Shown: positions 1 through 9,809, counted from the stretch's first letter. The stretch: DNA of 64,000 bases from Paeniroseomonas aquatica (GCF_030409335.1 NZ_JAUFPN010000142.1:1-64000); one strand, 5' to 3'. The notes: a model not told the origin generated them from the letters alone. Program-made: numbers and translations.

Positions 1-1
1 G

Positions 2-73
2 GGGCTCCGCTTCGCCATCCGCGAAGGCGGCCGCACCGTTGGCGCCGGCGTCGTCGCCAGCATCGTGAAGTAA
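2..73 (+). CDS. tuf: Elongation factor Tu, C-terminal end (partial)
   Basis: Only the last 23 codons are in the window, ending in TAA. The C-terminal peptide contains RFAIREGGRTVGAG, the hallmark of the third beta-barrel domain of EF-Tu, the GTPase that delivers aminoacyl-tRNA to the ribosome. Its place directly before rpsJ matches the usual str operon (rpsL-rpsG-fusA-tuf) to S10 operon junction in Alphaproteobacteria. The 33-bp gap to rpsJ suggests read-through into the ribosomal genes. Confidence 0.95.
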   Translation, partial: GLRFAIREGGRTVGAGVVASIVK

Positions 74-106
74 CGTCAGGCTCAGTCAAGGATCGGTCCG
101 CTTATC

Positions 107-415
107 ATGGACAGCCAGAATATCCGTATCCGCCTCAAGGCGTTCGATCACCGCGTGCTGGATGGCAGCACGCGGGAGATCGTGAATACCGCGAAGCGGA
201 CGGGCGCCCGTGTCCGCGGCCCGATTCCGCTGCCGACGGAGATCGAGCGCTTCACCGTCAATCGTTCGCCGCATATCGACAAGAAAAGCCGCGAGCAGTT
301 CGAAATCCGCACGCATCGCCGCCTGCTTGATATCGTCGACCCCACTCCGCAGACCGTGGACGCGCTGATGAAGCTCGACCTGGCCGCCGGCGTGGACGTC
401 GAGATCAAGCTGTAA
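107..415 (+). CDS. rpsJ: 30S ribosomal protein S10
   Basis: A 102-residue protein of normal S10 length. It starts at the ATG before [14 protein letters not shown] and carries the typical [25 protein letters not shown] core. S10 sits in the 30S head and also forms the NusB-S10 antitermination module. It is the first gene of the S10 operon, followed 21 bp later by rplC. An AAGGA-like ribosome-binding site lies near position 88. Confidence 0.98.
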   Translation: MDSQNIRIRLKAFDHRVLDGSTREIVNTAKRTGARVRGPIPLPTEIERFTVNRSPHIDKKSREQFEIRTHRRLLDIVDPTPQTVDALMKLDLAAGVDVEIKL

Positions 416-436
416 GGCCAGGGGGAGTTTACTGCC

Positions 437-1123
437 ATGGCCGCCAAAACCGGCCGCACCGGCCTTATCGCCAGGAAGCTGGGCATGACCCGGCTGTTCA
501 ACGACGATGGCAGCACGGTCCCCGTGACCGTACTCCATCTCGATGAGGTGCGCGTCATTGCCCGCCGTACCACCGAGACCGACGGCTACGATGCCGTGCA
601 GCTCGGCATCGGCGTGGCGAAGCCGAAGAACGTGACCAAGGCCAATCGCGGGCATTTCGCGAAGGCCGGGGTCGCGGCGCCGAAGAAGGTCGTCGAGTTC
701 CGGGTGGGTGCCGATGCGGCGCTCGAGCCTGGCGTGGCGCTGACCGCGGCGCATTTCGTGAAGGGTCAGATCGTCGACGTGACCGGCATCTCGCAGGGCA
801 AGGGTTTTGCCGGTGCGATGAAGCGCTGGAACTTCGCTGGCCTGGAAGCCTCGCACGGCGTGTCGATCAGCCACCGTTCGCCTGGCTCGACCGGCAACCG
901 TCAGGACCCGGGCAAGACCTTCAAGAACAAGAAGATGGCGGGCCATCTGGGCGTGGAGCGTATCACCACCCAGAACCTCGAGATCGCCGGTTACGATCTC
1001 GACAAGGGCCTGTTGCTGGTGAAGGGCGCGGTGCCCGGCTCCAAGGGCGGCTACGTGCTGGTGCGGGACGCGGTCAAGCGCGCGCGCCATGCCGATGCGC
1101 CCTTCCCGACAGCCGCGGCGTAA
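437..1123 (+). CDS. rplC: 50S ribosomal protein L3
   Basis: A 228-residue protein, slightly longer than the E. coli protein (209). It begins with the [14 protein letters not shown] signature and contains the [20 protein letters not shown] loop that reaches towards the peptidyl-transferase centre. L3 is an early-assembly 23S rRNA binder. GGGGGAG lies just upstream of the ATG. The next gene, rplD, follows within 12 bp. Confidence 0.98.
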   Translation: MAAKTGRTGLIARKLGMTRLFNDDGSTVPVTVLHLDEVRVIARRTTETDGYDAVQLGIGVAKPKNVTKANRGHFAKAGVAAPKKVVEFRVGADAALEPGVALTAAHFVKGQIVDVTGISQGKGFAGAMKRWNFAGLEASHGVSISHRSPGSTGNRQDPGKTFKNKKMAGHLGVERITTQNLEIAGYDLDKGLLLVKGAVPGSKGGYVLVRDAVKRARHADAPFPTAAA

Positions 1124-1135
1124 GGATTGAGTTCG

Positions 1136-1756
1136 ATGCAGGTTCCGGTCATCACGCTGGATAACGGCACGGCAGGCGATATCGATCTGCCGGAGGCGCT
1201 GTTCGCAGCGCAGCCGCGCGCCGATATCATGGCGCGCGTCGTTCACTGGCAGCTCGCCAAGCGGCGGGCAGGTACGCATAAGGTGAAGGGCCTCGGTGAG
1301 GTCTCCGGCACCACGAAGAAGCCCTATCGGCAGAAGGGCACGGGCAATGCCCGTCAGGGTTCGCTGCGGGCGCCGCAGTTCCGCGGCGGTGGCATCGTCC
1401 ACGGCCCGGTCGTGCGCGACCACGGCTACAGCCTGAACAAAAAGGTTCGCCGGCTCGGCCTGATCAGCGCGCTGAGCCAGAAGGCCGCCGAGGGCAAGCT
1501 GGTGGTGCTCGACACCGCCGCCTCCGCCGCCGATGCCAAGACCGCGGTTCTCGCCAAGCAGCTCAAGCAGCTCGGCTGGACCAGCGCCCTGGTGGTCGAC
1601 GCGCAGGTCGACGAGGGCTTCGGCCGCGGCATCCGCAACCTGCCGCATATGCATGTGCTGCCCACCATGGGCGCCAATGTCTATGACATCCTGAACCACG
1701 ACGTCCTCGCGGTCACCCGCGCCGGCATCGCGGCCCTGGCGGAGCGGCTGGCATGA
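1136..1756 (+). CDS. rplD: 50S ribosomal protein L4
   Basis: 206 residues counted from ATG 1136. An in-frame TTG at 1127 would add three residues, but AAGGA at 1122-1126 is well placed (9 nt) for the ATG, so the shorter form was chosen. The tip-of-loop sequence [19 protein letters not shown], which lines the peptide exit tunnel, is present. In enterics L4 also represses its own operon; whether it does so here is unknown. The stop overlaps the rplW start (ATGA). Confidence 0.97.
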   Translation: MQVPVITLDNGTAGDIDLPEALFAAQPRADIMARVVHWQLAKRRAGTHKVKGLGEVSGTTKKPYRQKGTGNARQGSLRAPQFRGGGIVHGPVVRDHGYSLNKKVRRLGLISALSQKAAEGKLVVLDTAASAADAKTAVLAKQLKQLGWTSALVVDAQVDEGFGRGIRNLPHMHVLPTMGANVYDILNHDVLAVTRAGIAALAERLA

Positions 1757-2091
1757 GCGCGACACAGTCCGCCCCCAAGGTGGCCAAGCCGGTCCTCTCG
1801 AAGGAGCGGATGTACCAGACCATCCTCTCGCCGGTGGTCACTGAGAAGGCGACGCTCCTGACCGAGCGCAGCCAGGTGGTATTCAAGGTCGCGCTCGAGG
1901 CGACCAAGCCGGAGATCAAGGCGTCGGTCGAGGCCCTGTTCGGGGTGAAGGTGCTGGCGGTCAACACCCTCGTGGTGAAGGGCAAGGCCAAGCGCTTCCG
2001 CAACCGGCCGGGTCAGCGTTCCGACTGGAAGAAGGCCGTCGTGCGCCTGGCCGAAGGCCAGAGCATCGACCTGACGACGGGGCTCGCGTAA
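1753..2091 (+). CDS. rplW: 50S ribosomal protein L23
   Basis: 112 residues with a roughly 20-residue N-terminal tail before the L23 core ([14 protein letters not shown]). The core lies at the exit tunnel and docks SRP and trigger factor. The basic loop [20 protein letters not shown] is present. The gene is translationally coupled to rplD by a 4-bp overlap and lies 4 bp before rplB. Confidence 0.97.
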   Translation: MSATQSAPKVAKPVLSKERMYQTILSPVVTEKATLLTERSQVVFKVALEATKPEIKASVEALFGVKVLAVNTLVVKGKAKRFRNRPGQRSDWKKAVVRLAEGQSIDLTTGLA

Positions 2092-2095
2092 CGTC

Positions 2096-2932
2096 ATGGC
2101 ACTGAAAAGTTTCAACCCGGTCACGCCGAGCCTTCGCGGCACCATCCTGGTCAAGCGGGATGAGCTGTGGAAGGGCAAGCCGGTCAAGCAGCTGACGGAG
2201 GGCAAGTCCCACTCCGGCGGCCGCAACAACCATGGCCGCACCACCGTCCGGTTCCGGGGCGGCGGACACAAGCAGACCTACCGCCACGTCGACTTCAAGC
2301 GGAACAGCAAGCTCGGCGTCACCGCGACGGTCGAGCGGCTGGAATACGATCCGAACCGTACGGCCTGGATCGCGCTGGTGAAGTACGCCGACGGCGAGCT
2401 GTCCTACATCATCGCGCCGCAGCGCCTGAAGGCTGGCGACGTAGTCGTCGCCGCCGAGCGTGCGGACATCAAGCCGGGCAATGCCATGCCGCTGGGCTCG
2501 GTCCCGGTTGGCACCATCGTCCACAACGTCGAGCTGAAGCCTGGCGCCGGCGGCAAGATCGCGCGCTCGGCCGGCACCTACGTGCAGCTGGTCGGCAAGG
2601 ATGCCGGCTACGCCCAGGTGAAGCTGATGTCGGGCGAGGTCCGCACCGTCCGCGCCGAATGCATGGCGACGATCGGCGCGGTCTCGAACCCGGACAATTC
2701 CAACCAGCAGATCGGCAAGGCCGGTCGCTCGCGTTGGCTCGGCCGTCGTCCGCATCAGCGTGGCGTCGTGATGAACCCGGTCGACCACCCGCATGGTGGT
2801 GGTGAAGGCCGGACCAGTGGTGGTCGCCATCCGGTGACCCCCTGGGGCAAGCCGACCAAGGGCGCCAAGACGCGCAACAACAAGCGGACGGACCGGCTCA
2901 TTGTCCGTCGCCGCACCGCGACGAAGGGCTGA
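2096..2932 (+). CDS. rplB: 50S ribosomal protein L2
   Basis: 278 residues, the normal L2 length. L2 helps form the peptidyl-transferase centre and the subunit bridge. The conserved HPHGGGEGR segment sits near residues 231-239, including the histidine discussed for catalysis, and the basic tail [16 protein letters not shown] follows. It lies between rplW and rpsS with very short gaps, as in the canonical S10 operon. Confidence 0.98.
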   Translation: MALKSFNPVTPSLRGTILVKRDELWKGKPVKQLTEGKSHSGGRNNHGRTTVRFRGGGHKQTYRHVDFKRNSKLGVTATVERLEYDPNRTAWIALVKYADGELSYIIAPQRLKAGDVVVAAERADIKPGNAMPLGSVPVGTIVHNVELKPGAGGKIARSAGTYVQLVGKDAGYAQVKLMSGEVRTVRAECMATIGAVSNPDNSNQQIGKAGRSRWLGRRPHQRGVVMNPVDHPHGGGEGRTSGGRHPVTPWGKPTKGAKTRNNKRTDRLIVRRRTATKG

Positions 2933-2937
2933 GGGCG

Positions 2938-3216
2938 ATGCCGCGCAGCGTATGGAAGGGGCCGTTTGTCGACGGCTACCTGCTGAACAAGGCGGAGGCC
3001 GCGAAGGCCTCGACGCGGAACGAGATCATCAAGATCTGGTCGCGCCGCAGCACGATCCTGCCGCAGTTCGTCGGGCTCACCTTCGGTGTCTACAACGGGA
3101 AGAAGTTCATTCCCGTGCAGGTCTCGGAGAACATGGTGGGCCACAAGTTCGGCGAGTTCTCGCCGACGCGGACCTTCACCGGGCATTCGTCCGACAAGAA
3201 GGCGAAGCGGGGCTGA
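2938..3216 (+). CDS. rpsS: 30S ribosomal protein S19
   Basis: 92 residues, full length for S19. It begins [15 protein letters not shown] and ends with the [19 protein letters not shown] tail characteristic of the family. S19 pairs with S13 in the 30S head. It starts 5 bp after rplB and is followed by rplV 4 bp later. Confidence 0.98.
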   Translation: MPRSVWKGPFVDGYLLNKAEAAKASTRNEIIKIWSRRSTILPQFVGLTFGVYNGKKFIPVQVSENMVGHKFGEFSPTRTFTGHSSDKKAKRG

Positions 3217-3220
3217 TCCG

Positions 3221-3622
3221 ATGAGCAAGCCGAAGCACGAACGCGGTCTCCCGGAGACCGAGGCGCAGGCCATCACGAAGAACATTCGTGTCAGCCCACG
3301 CAAGCTCAACCTAGTCGCCGCGCTGATCCGCGGCCGCCGGGCCGATGATGCCGTCGCCACGCTGACCTTCAGCAAGCGGCGCATCGCTCAGACCGTGAAG
3401 AAGACGCTGGAGAGCGCCATCGCCAACGCCGAGAACAACCACCAGCTTGATGTCGATCAGCTGGTCGTTGCCCGTGCCGAGGTGGGCCGGTCCCAGGTGA
3501 TGAAGCGCTTCTCCGCCCGCGGCCGCGGCCGTGCGGCTCGCGTCGAGAAGTGGTTCAGCCACCTGAAGATCGTGGTCGCCGAACAGCCCGCAGTCGCAGC
3601 GGCAGCGCAGGAGGCCGCGTAA
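3221..3622 (+). CDS. rplV: 50S ribosomal protein L22
   Basis: 133 residues from ATG 3221. The open frame extends upstream through rpsS, but L22 homology starts here ([20 protein letters not shown]). The long hairpin tip with [17 protein letters not shown] narrows the exit tunnel and is the macrolide-resistance site in other bacteria. An Ala-rich tail of about 15 residues extends past the usual end. Confidence 0.97.
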   Translation: MSKPKHERGLPETEAQAITKNIRVSPRKLNLVAALIRGRRADDAVATLTFSKRRIAQTVKKTLESAIANAENNHQLDVDQLVVARAEVGRSQVMKRFSARGRGRAARVEKWFSHLKIVVAEQPAVAAAAQEAA

Positions 3623-3623
3623 C

Positions 3624-4301
3624 ATGGGTCACAAGGTCAATCCGATCGGCTTCCGGCTCGGTATCAACCGGACCTGGGACAGCCGCTGGTTCGCGGACGC
3701 CGACTACTCCCGGCTGCTGCATGAGGACCTGAAGCTGCGCGACATGCTGCGCACCCGCCTCAAGGGTGCCGGCGTCAGCCGCGTGGTCATCGAGCGTCCG
3801 GCCAAGAAGCCGCGCGTCACCATCCATGCCGCCCGCCCCGGTGTCGTCATCGGCAAGAAGGGCGCGGACATCGAGGTGCTGCGCAAGGACCTGGCCCGGC
3901 TCGCCGGCGCCGAGGTCTCGCTGAACATCGTCGAGATCCGCAAGCCGGAAATCGACGCGACCCTGGTCGCCGAGAATATCGCGCAGCAGCTGGAGCGCCG
4001 CGTGGCCTTCCGCCGCGCGATGAAGCGGGCGGTCCAGTCGGCCATGCGCCTCGGCGCGGGCGGCATCCGGATCAACTGCTCCGGCCGTCTCGGCGGTGCC
4101 GAGATCGCCCGGATGGAATGGTACCGCGAGGGTCGGGTGCCGCTGCACACGCTGCGCGCCGACATCGACTTCGGCACCGCGACCGCCAAGACCACCTATG
4201 GCTCCTGCGGCGTGAAGGTCTGGATCTTCAAGGGTGAGATCCTGGCGCACGACCCGATGGCGCAGGACAAGCGCGCCGCCGAGCAGGCGCCGCAGCGCTA
4301 A
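3624..4301 (+). CDS. rpsC: 30S ribosomal protein S3
   Basis: 225 residues. It begins [21 protein letters not shown] and carries the KH-domain GxxG loop in [18 protein letters not shown] around residues 73-90, followed by the C-terminal S3 domain ([22 protein letters not shown]). S3 lies at the mRNA entry pore. It directly follows rplV with a 1-bp gap and precedes rplP. Confidence 0.98.
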   Translation: MGHKVNPIGFRLGINRTWDSRWFADADYSRLLHEDLKLRDMLRTRLKGAGVSRVVIERPAKKPRVTIHAARPGVVIGKKGADIEVLRKDLARLAGAEVSLNIVEIRKPEIDATLVAENIAQQLERRVAFRRAMKRAVQSAMRLGAGGIRINCSGRLGGAEIARMEWYREGRVPLHTLRADIDFGTATAKTTYGSCGVKVWIFKGEILAHDPMAQDKRAAEQAPQR

Positions 4302-4314
4302 GGGATGATGTGAG

Positions 4315-4737
4315 ATGCTGCAGCCCAAGCGCACTAAGTTTCGGAAGGCCCACAAGGGTCGGATCAAGGGTCTCGCCAAGGGTGGGTTCTCGCTGAGCTT
4401 CGGCGGGTTCGGCCTGAAGGCGTTGGAGCCGGAGCGGGTCACCGCCCGGCAGATCGAAGCCGCCCGTCGCGCGATCACTCGCGCGATGAAGCGCCAGGGT
4501 CGCGTCTGGATCCGGATTTTCCCGGATGTTCCCGTGTCGACGAAGCCGGCCGAGGTCCGTATGGGCTCCGGCAAGGGCGCGCCGGAATTCTGGGTGGCTC
4601 GGATCAAGCCGGGCCGCATCATGTTCGAGATCGATGGCGTGTCGCTCGACACCGCCAAGGAGGCGCTGACTCTCGGCGCCGCCAAGCTGCCGATCCGGAC
4701 CAAGATCGTGTCGCGCCTCGGCGCGGCGGAGGCGTGA
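4315..4737 (+). CDS. rplP: 50S ribosomal protein L16
   Basis: 140 residues starting with the family hallmark [15 protein letters not shown] and containing [20 protein letters not shown] plus [13 protein letters not shown]16 sits near the A site and is a late assembly protein. GGGATGATGTG precedes the ATG. rpmC follows 4 bp after the stop. Confidence 0.98.
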   Translation: MLQPKRTKFRKAHKGRIKGLAKGGFSLSFGGFGLKALEPERVTARQIEAARRAITRAMKRQGRVWIRIFPDVPVSTKPAEVRMGSGKGAPEFWVARIKPGRIMFEIDGVSLDTAKEALTLGAAKLPIRTKIVSRLGAAEA

Positions 4738-4741
4738 GGCG

Positions 4742-4957
4742 ATGACGAAGATTGCGGACATCCGTGCCAAGACCCCGGATGAGCTGCAGACGCAGCTGCT
4801 CGACCTGCGGAAGGAGCAGTTCAATCTGCGCTTTCAGCGGGCCACCGGCCAGCTTGAGGCGACCGGCCGCGTCAAGGTGGTGCGGCGCGATATCGCGCGC
4901 ATCAAGTTCGTAATGTCCGAGCGGAAGCGCTCGGCTCCCGTTCAACCCAAGAACTGA
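4742..4957 (+). CDS. rpmC: 50S ribosomal protein L29
   Basis: 71 residues, normal for L29: a helical hairpin with the core [18 protein letters not shown] and [18 protein letters not shown]. It binds at the tunnel exit next to L23. A 16-bp gap containing GAGAGGAGA precedes rpsQ. Confidence 0.97.
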   Translation: MTKIADIRAKTPDELQTQLLDLRKEQFNLRFQRATGQLEATGRVKVVRRDIARIKFVMSERKRSAPVQPKN

Positions 4958-4973
4958 GAGGAGACCAGCGGCA

Positions 4974-5258
4974 ATGCCGAAGCGCGTCCTCACGGGCCGG
5001 GTGGTCAGCGACAAAATGGACAAGACGGTCACCGTCCTTGTCGAACGTCGCGTGATGCATCCGCTCTACAAGAAGTTCATCCGGCGTTCGAAGAAGTACG
5101 CCGCGCATGACGAAGCCAACCTGTGCAAGGAAGGCGACCTGGTGCAGATCGAGGAATGCCCGCCGCTGTCGAAGCGGAAGGCTTGGCAGGTGGTTGTCCG
5201 CAACGGCAGCCCGCTCGCCGCCCCGGCCGAATCCCAGGCTGAAACGGTGTCGGCATGA
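4974..5258 (+). CDS. rpsQ: 30S ribosomal protein S17
   Basis: 94 residues with the S17 OB-fold motifs [20 protein letters not shown] and the conserved [16 protein letters not shown]. The Ala/Pro/Glu-rich C-terminal tail adds about 10 residues to the common length. It overlaps rplN by 4 bp (ATGA), joining the S10 and spc operons without a break. Confidence 0.97.
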   Translation: MPKRVLTGRVVSDKMDKTVTVLVERRVMHPLYKKFIRRSKKYAAHDEANLCKEGDLVQIEECPPLSKRKAWQVVVRNGSPLAAPAESQAETVSA

Positions 5259-5623
5259 TCGGCGTCGAAGCCAACCTCGAGGTCGCCGACAACTCCGGTG
5301 CGCGCCGCGTGCAGTGCATCAAGGTGCTCGGCGGCTCGAAGCGGAAGACGGCCAGCGTGGGCGACATCATCGTCGTCTCCGTCAAGGAAGCCATCCCGCG
5401 GGCCAAGGTGAAGAAGGGTGAGGTGCATCGCGCCGTCATCGTCCGCACCGCCTATCCGGTTCGCCGCATCGATGGCACGGCCATTCGCTTCGACAGCAAT
5501 GCCGCGGTGCTCATCAACAAGCAGGGCGAGCCGATCGGCACGCGTATTTTTGGACCGGTGGTGCGTGAGCTCCGGGCACGGAAGTACATGAAGATCATCT
5601 CCCTGGCGCCGGAGGTCCTCTGA
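5255..5623 (+). CDS. rplN: 50S ribosomal protein L14
   Basis: 122 residues, the invariant L14 length. It carries [20 protein letters not shown] at the N-terminus and [24 protein letters not shown] at the C-terminus. L14 lies at the subunit interface and is the target of the silencing factor RsfS. It is the first gene of the spc operon, coupled to rpsQ. Confidence 0.98.
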   Translation: MIGVEANLEVADNSGARRVQCIKVLGGSKRKTASVGDIIVVSVKEAIPRAKVKKGEVHRAVIVRTAYPVRRIDGTAIRFDSNAAVLINKQGEPIGTRIFGPVVRELRARKYMKIISLAPEVL

Positions 5624-5625
5624 CC

Positions 5626-5946
5626 ATGGCGGCCAAAATCCGCAAGGGTGACCGGGTTCAGATCCTGACCGGTCGTGACAAGGGCAAGAGCGGCGAGGTC
5701 CTCGCCGTGAACCCGACGGAAAAGCGTGCCCTGGTGCAGGGCGTGAACGTGGTGAAGCGTCACCAGAAGCCGCGCGGGATGAATGCCCCGGGCGGTATCC
5801 AGGAGAAGGAGGCGCCGATCCACCTCTCGAACCTGGCGCTGCTCGACCCGAAGTCCGGCAAGCCGACCCGCGTTGGGTTCCGGGTGCTCGACGACGGGAA
5901 GAAGGTGCGCGTGGCGCGGCCCTCGGGTGAGGTGCTTGACGCATGA
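5626..5946 (+). CDS. rplX: 50S ribosomal protein L24
   Basis: 106 residues with an N-terminal KOW motif ([22 protein letters not shown]) and the [20 protein letters not shown] segment. L24 is an assembly-initiator protein. Its stop overlaps the rplE start by 4 bp (ATGA). Confidence 0.97.
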   Translation: MAAKIRKGDRVQILTGRDKGKSGEVLAVNPTEKRALVQGVNVVKRHQKPRGMNAPGGIQEKEAPIHLSNLALLDPKSGKPTRVGFRVLDDGKKVRVARPSGEVLDA

Positions 5947-6641
5947 GCGATTCGAAGAAGGGCGGCGCTGCCAAGAAGGGCGGCGCCAGCAAGAACAACA
6001 ACGCCACCGCGAAGAAGCCCGAGGCTTCCAGCGAGGGCGGGCGTCCCGTCACGGCGGTCCCGGCCAAGGCCGGCAAGTCGTCCGCCTCGCCGGCCGAGAA
6101 GGCGCGTCTCGCGGTCTTCTACGCCGAGGTGGTCCGGGCGCGGCTGACCGAGGAGTTCGCCTACAAGAACCCCATGGAAGTGCCGAAGCTCGAGAAGATC
6201 GTCATCAACATGGGCGTCGGCGAAGCCGCGGCCGATGGCAAGAAGCTCGACGCGGCAGTCGCCGAAATGACGGCCATCGCCGGCCAGAAGCCGGTGCGGA
6301 CCAAGGCGAAGAAGGCCATCGCGGGCTTCAAGATCCGCGAAGGCCAGGCGATCGGCTGCAAGGTGACACTGCGCAAGGCGCGGATGTACGAGTTCCTCGA
6401 CCGGCTCGTCACCATCGCCATGCCGCGCGTGCGGGATTTCCGCGGCCTCCCGGCCAACCGCGGCTTCGACGGGCGTGGCAACTTCGCCATGGGCCTGAAG
6501 GAGCAGATCGTGTTCCCCGAGATCAACTACGATCGCGTGGACACGGTGCGTGGCATGGACATCCAGTTCGTCACCACGGCGAAGACCGACAAGGAAGCGA
6601 AGGCGCTGTTGACGGCGTTCCAGCTTCCGTTTGCCAAATAG
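5943..6641 (+). CDS. rplE: 50S ribosomal protein L5 with long N-terminal extension
   Basis: 232 residues, against about 180 for typical L5. The L5 core begins near residue 53 and contains [16 protein letters not shown], the [19 protein letters not shown] region and the C-terminal [18 protein letters not shown]. The first 50 or so residues are low-complexity Lys/Gly/Ala/Ser/Asn with no hydrophobic segment. No start codon with a good ribosome-binding site was seen at the core boundary, and the ATGA overlap with rplX supports the long form. L5 binds 5S rRNA in the central protuberance. Confidence 0.96.
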   Translation: MSDSKKGGAAKKGGASKNNNATAKKPEASSEGGRPVTAVPAKAGKSSASPAEKARLAVFYAEVVRARLTEEFAYKNPMEVPKLEKIVINMGVGEAAADGKKLDAAVAEMTAIAGQKPVRTKAKKAIAGFKIREGQAIGCKVTLRKARMYEFLDRLVTIAMPRVRDFRGLPANRGFDGRGNFAMGLKEQIVFPEINYDRVDTVRGMDIQFVTTAKTDKEAKALLTAFQLPFAK

Positions 6642-6711
6642 CTTTGGCACCAACGTATCTTGGGAAAACCGCCCGCTCGTAAGTGGGCAGGTTCCGGAGG
6701 ATGAAGACCGC

Positions 6712-7017
6712 ATGGCCAAGACTTCGGCAGTCCAGAAGAACAAGCGGCGCGAGAAGCTCTCGCAGACGCATGCCGCCAAGCGCGCCCTGCTGAAAAGCGT
6801 GGTGATGGACCGCACCCTGCCGGTTGAGGAGCGCTTCGAGGCGTCCCTCAAGCTGGCGCAGCTTCCGCGCAACGGCGCCGCCAACCGCGTCCGCCTGCGT
6901 TGCGAGCTGACCGGTCGTGCCCGTGGCAACTATCGTAAGTTCAAGCTCAGCCGGAACATGCTGCGGGAGCTGGCCAATACGGGTCAGCTGCCTGGCGTGA
7001 CCAAGGCCAGCTGGTAA
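6712..7017 (+). CDS. rpsN: 30S ribosomal protein S14 (zinc-independent type)
   Basis: 101 residues from ATG 6712 ([15 protein letters not shown]), preceded by GGAGG at 6696-6700. The frame is open further upstream, but that part has no homology. The long form without the CxxC zinc ribbon is present, with one cysteine only ([21 protein letters not shown]). S14 sits in the 30S head. The 70-bp gap after rplE is longer than its neighbours'. Confidence 0.97.
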   Translation: MAKTSAVQKNKRREKLSQTHAAKRALLKSVVMDRTLPVEERFEASLKLAQLPRNGAANRVRLRCELTGRARGNYRKFKLSRNMLRELANTGQLPGVTKASW

Positions 7018-7029
7018 GGGGGCGGGGAT

Positions 7030-7428
7030 ATGTCTTTGTCCGATCCGCTCGGGGATCTGTTGACCCGAATCCGCAACGCCCAGCGGGCCCGGCAGACGCG
7101 TTGCGTCGCCCCGGCCAGCCGGCTGCGGACCGACGTGCTCGACGTGCTGAAGCGTGAGGGCTACATCCGCGCCTGGCGGGTGGAGCAGGAGCGCCCCGGC
7201 ATCAGCCGCATCGAGATCGAGCTGAAGTATTCGGAAGGCGAGCCCGCCATAAAGGAGATCACCCGCATCTCCAAGCCGGGCCGGCGCGTCTATTCGAAGA
7301 TCAAGGAGCTGCCGAAGTTCTACAACGGGCTCGGCATCTCGATCCTCTCCACGCCCCGTGGCGTGATGAGCGACACCGAGGCCCGCGTCGCCAATGTTGG
7401 CGGCGAAGTCCTCTGCCGCGTGTTCTGA
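7030..7428 (+). CDS. rpsH: 30S ribosomal protein S8
   Basis: 132 residues, normal for S8. It starts [19 protein letters not shown] and has the RNA-binding [13 protein letters not shown] loop near the C-terminus. S8 is a primary 16S binder and, in E. coli, the translational repressor of the spc operon. GGGGGCGGGG lies upstream of the ATG. Confidence 0.98.
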   Translation: MSLSDPLGDLLTRIRNAQRARQTRCVAPASRLRTDVLDVLKREGYIRAWRVEQERPGISRIEIELKYSEGEPAIKEITRISKPGRRVYSKIKELPKFYNGLGISILSTPRGVMSDTEARVANVGGEVLCRVF

Positions 7429-7442
7429 GGGAGGGATAGAGA

Positions 7443-7976
7443 ATGTCGCGCGTCGGCAAGTATCCCGTTCCCGTCCCGGCTGGCGTCCAGGTGGCGCTGC
7501 AGGGTCGGACAGTGGTGGCCAAGGGCAAGAACGGTGAGCTCAAGCTCGACCTCACCGATTTCGTGGATGTGGAGATCGGCAACGACCTCGTGGCGGTGAA
7601 GCCGCGCGGCGGCGACCGCCGGGCCCGCACCATGTGGGGCACCACCCGCAGCCTCATCAACAGCATGGTGACCGGCGTCTCCACGGGCTTCACCAAGTCC
7701 ATGGAGATCCAGGGCACCGGCTACCGTGCCGCGGTGCAGGGCAGTGACCTCATCCTGAACCTTGGGTTCAGCCATGAAGTCCGCTATGCGGTGCCGGCCG
7801 GCATCAAGATCACCTGCGAACGCCCGACGGCCATCAAGGTCGAAGGGGCGGACAAGCGCCAGGTCGGTCAGGTTGCCGCCGAAATCCGCGCCTGGCGTGG
7901 CCCGGAGCCCTACAAGGGCAAGGGTGTGCGCTACACCGATGAGCAGATCCTCCGTAAGGAGGGTAAGAAGAAGTAA
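7443..7976 (+). CDS. rplF: 50S ribosomal protein L6
   Basis: 177 residues with the duplicated L6 fold. It starts [16 protein letters not shown] and has the conserved [28 protein letters not shown]-terminal motif. It binds the sarcin-ricin region. The stop TAA shares one base with the rplR ATG. Confidence 0.98.
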   Translation: MSRVGKYPVPVPAGVQVALQGRTVVAKGKNGELKLDLTDFVDVEIGNDLVAVKPRGGDRRARTMWGTTRSLINSMVTGVSTGFTKSMEIQGTGYRAAVQGSDLILNLGFSHEVRYAVPAGIKITCERPTAIKVEGADKRQVGQVAAEIRAWRGPEPYKGKGVRYTDEQILRKEGKKK

Positions 7977-8338
7977 TGTCCGACAAGCTCGCATTGCAGA
8001 CGCGGCGCCGGTCCCGGCTCCGCTACCAGCTTAAGATCAAGAGCGGGGGCCGTCCGCGGCTCTCCGTCTTCCGCTCGGGCCGGCACATCTACGCCCAGGT
8101 CATCGACGACGCGCAGGGCCGCACCCTCGCCGCCGCCTCCTCCCTGGAGAAGGCGATGCGCGAGGAGCTGAAGACCGGCGCGGACAAGGCAGCCGCCGCG
8201 ACCGTCGGCAAGCTGGTGGCGGAACGCGCCCTGGCCGCCGGGGTCGAGAAGGTCGTCTTCGACCGCGGGCCTTACCTGTATCATGGCCGGGTCAAGGCCC
8301 TGGCCGACGCCGCCCGCGAGGGCGGGCTGTCGTTCTGA
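7976..8338 (+). CDS. rplR: 50S ribosomal protein L18
   Basis: 120 residues. It contains [20 protein letters not shown] and ends with the near-universal [25 protein letters not shown]18 carries 5S rRNA into the central protuberance with L5. The start overlaps the rplF stop by 1 bp (TAATG). Confidence 0.98.
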   Translation: MSDKLALQTRRRSRLRYQLKIKSGGRPRLSVFRSGRHIYAQVIDDAQGRTLAAASSLEKAMREELKTGADKAAAATVGKLVAERALAAGVEKVVFDRGPYLYHGRVKALADAAREGGLSF

Positions 8339-8349
8339 GGATGGCATAG

Positions 8350-9000
8350 ATGGCACGTACCCCCCATAGCGGTGGCGGCGGCGAGCATGGCGGCGGTGGC
8401 GACGGTGATCGTCGTCGTCGCGGCCGCGGCCGCGAGAATGAGAACCGCCAGGAGCGCGGCGACGGCGACGAGCTGAAGGACAAGCTCGTCACCATCAACC
8501 GCGTCGCCAAGGTGGTGAAGGGCGGCCGCCGGTTCAGCTTCGCTGCCCTGGTCGTCGTCGGCGACCAGAAGGGCCGCGTCGGCTGGGGCGCCGGCAAGGC
8601 GCGCGAGGTTCCGGAAGCCATCCGCAAGGCGACCGAGCAGGCCAAGCGCACCATGATCCGCGTTCCCATGCGGGAAGGCCGGACCCTGCACCACGACGTC
8701 CTCGGCGAGTTCGGCGCAGGCCGGGTCATCCTTCGGGCGGCGCCCGCCGGTACCGGCATCATCGCCGGCGGCCCGATGCGGGCGATCTTCGAGACGCTCG
8801 GCATGGGCGACGTCGTCGCCAAGTGCACCGGCTCGACCAACCCGCACAACATGATCAAGGCCACCTTCGCGGCCCTGAACCGCAGCACGAGCCCGCGTGC
8901 CGTCGCCTCCCGGCGCGGCAAGAAGGTCTCGGACCTGCTCGGACCGCGCAAGGACCAGGCCCCGGCGGATGCCGCGGCGCAGGAGGCTGCCAGTGTCTGA
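8350..9000 (+). CDS. rpsE: 30S ribosomal protein S5 with Gly/Arg-rich N-terminal extension
   Basis: 216 residues. The S5 core starts near residue 41 ([19 protein letters not shown]) and includes [17 protein letters not shown] and the C-terminal SRSTSPRAV-like segment. The first 40 residues are a Gly/His then Arg-rich low-complexity tail, about 30 residues longer than in E. coli. S5 shapes decoding fidelity and the mRNA entry helicase. The stop overlaps the rpmD GTG start region. Confidence 0.97.
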   Translation: MARTPHSGGGGEHGGGGDGDRRRRGRGRENENRQERGDGDELKDKLVTINRVAKVVKGGRRFSFAALVVVGDQKGRVGWGAGKAREVPEAIRKATEQAKRTMIRVPMREGRTLHHDVLGEFGAGRVILRAAPAGTGIIAGGPMRAIFETLGMGDVVAKCTGSTNPHNMIKATFAALNRSTSPRAVASRRGKKVSDLLGPRKDQAPADAAAQEAASV

Positions 9001-9184
9001 CGCAAGCAAGCCGACCGTGAAGGTGACCCAGATCGGGTCGCCCATCGGTCGCAAGCCGGGTCAGCGGGAAACGCTGATCGGGCTCGGGCTGAACAAGATG
9101 CACCGTTCGCGGGAGCTGGAGGACACCCCTTCGGTCCGCGGCATGATCCGTAAGGTCGCCCACTTGTTGAAGGTCGGGGACTGA
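8993..9184 (+). CDS. rpmD: 50S ribosomal protein L30 (GTG start)
   Basis: 63 residues read from GTG 8993, chosen because AGGAGG at 8981-8986 lies 6 nt upstream and the L30 sequence begins there ([20 protein letters not shown]). The L30 signature [25 protein letters not shown] is complete. The coding region starts inside the last codons of rpsE and is translationally coupled to it. The open frame runs upstream of the GTG within rpsE, but that part is not L30. Confidence 0.96.
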   Translation: MSDASKPTVKVTQIGSPIGRKPGQRETLIGLGLNKMHRSRELEDTPSVRGMIRKVAHLLKVGD

Positions 9185-9194
9185 GGACCGCGCA

Positions 9195-9692
9195 ATGAAA
9201 CTGAATGAACTGCGCGACAACGACGGCGCGCGCTACAAGTCCAAGCGGCTCGGCCGCGGCATCGGCTCCGGCAAGGGCAAGACCTCCGGCAAAGGCGTGA
9301 AGGGCCAGAAGGCCCGTTCGGGCGTCGCCCTGAACGGCTTCGAAGGCGGCCAGCTGCCGATCTATCGCCGGATGCCGAAGCGCGGGTTCGTGAACATCTT
9401 CCGCAAGGAATATGCGCCGCTGAACCTCGGCGCGCTGGACAAGGCGATCGAGGAAGGCCGCCTCCCCGCCGGGGAGCCGATCGACGAGGCCGCGCTGCGC
9501 GCGGCCGGCATCGTCCGGGCCGGGACCAAGCTGGCGGGCGTCCGCCTCCTCGGCCACGGCACGTTGAGCCGGGCGGTGACCATCACCGTCTCCGGCGCCT
9601 CGGCCACCGCGGTGGCCGCGGTCCAGGCCGCGGGCGGGACCATCACCCTGCTCGTGCCGCCGAAGGTGGAAGAGGCTTCCGCCGAAGCGTAA
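9195..9692 (+). CDS. rplO: 50S ribosomal protein L15
   Basis: 165 residues, slightly longer than usual. It starts [21 protein letters not shown] and carries the Gly/Lys-rich extension [20 protein letters not shown] that snakes into the 50S core, then the [18 protein letters not shown] motif. It is the last ribosomal gene before secY, from which a 117-bp gap with a strong hairpin separates it. Confidence 0.98.
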   Translation: MKLNELRDNDGARYKSKRLGRGIGSGKGKTSGKGVKGQKARSGVALNGFEGGQLPIYRRMPKRGFVNIFRKEYAPLNLGALDKAIEEGRLPAGEPIDEAALRAAGIVRAGTKLAGVRLLGHGTLSRAVTITVSGASATAVAAVQAAGGTITLLVPPKVEEASAEA

Positions 9693-9753
9693 TGCTTGCC
9701 GCCCGCTTGGGCGCTCGCTACCTAGAGACAGGTTCGTGGCTGCGGCGCCACGG

Positions 9754-9772
9754 CCGGGGGGCTTCCCCCCGG
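9754..9772 (+). promoter_or_regulatory. Perfect GC hairpin between rplO and secY
   Basis: CCGGGGGG (9754-9761), a CTT loop and CCCCCCGG (9765-9772) form a perfect 8-bp stem. No T-run follows, so it is unlikely to be a classical terminator. It sits 37 bp before the secY ATG. A role as an mRNA processing site, an mRNA 3' stabiliser for the ribosomal part, or an attenuator lowering secY relative to L15 is possible, but this is inference from position. Confidence 0.5.
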
Positions 9773-9809
9773 TTGGGGGCGCCGTTGTCGTGAGGAGGGG
9801 TTAAGGTCC

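Noticed and set aside
86-1765. A 559-codon minus-strand frame across rpsJ-rplD
   Set aside because: It runs antisense to four universally conserved ribosomal genes with no similarity of its own.
9754-9772. Calling the rplO-secY hairpin a Rho-independent terminator
   Set aside because: No T-run follows and secY, in the same operon, would be cut off; it is kept as a regulatory hairpin only.
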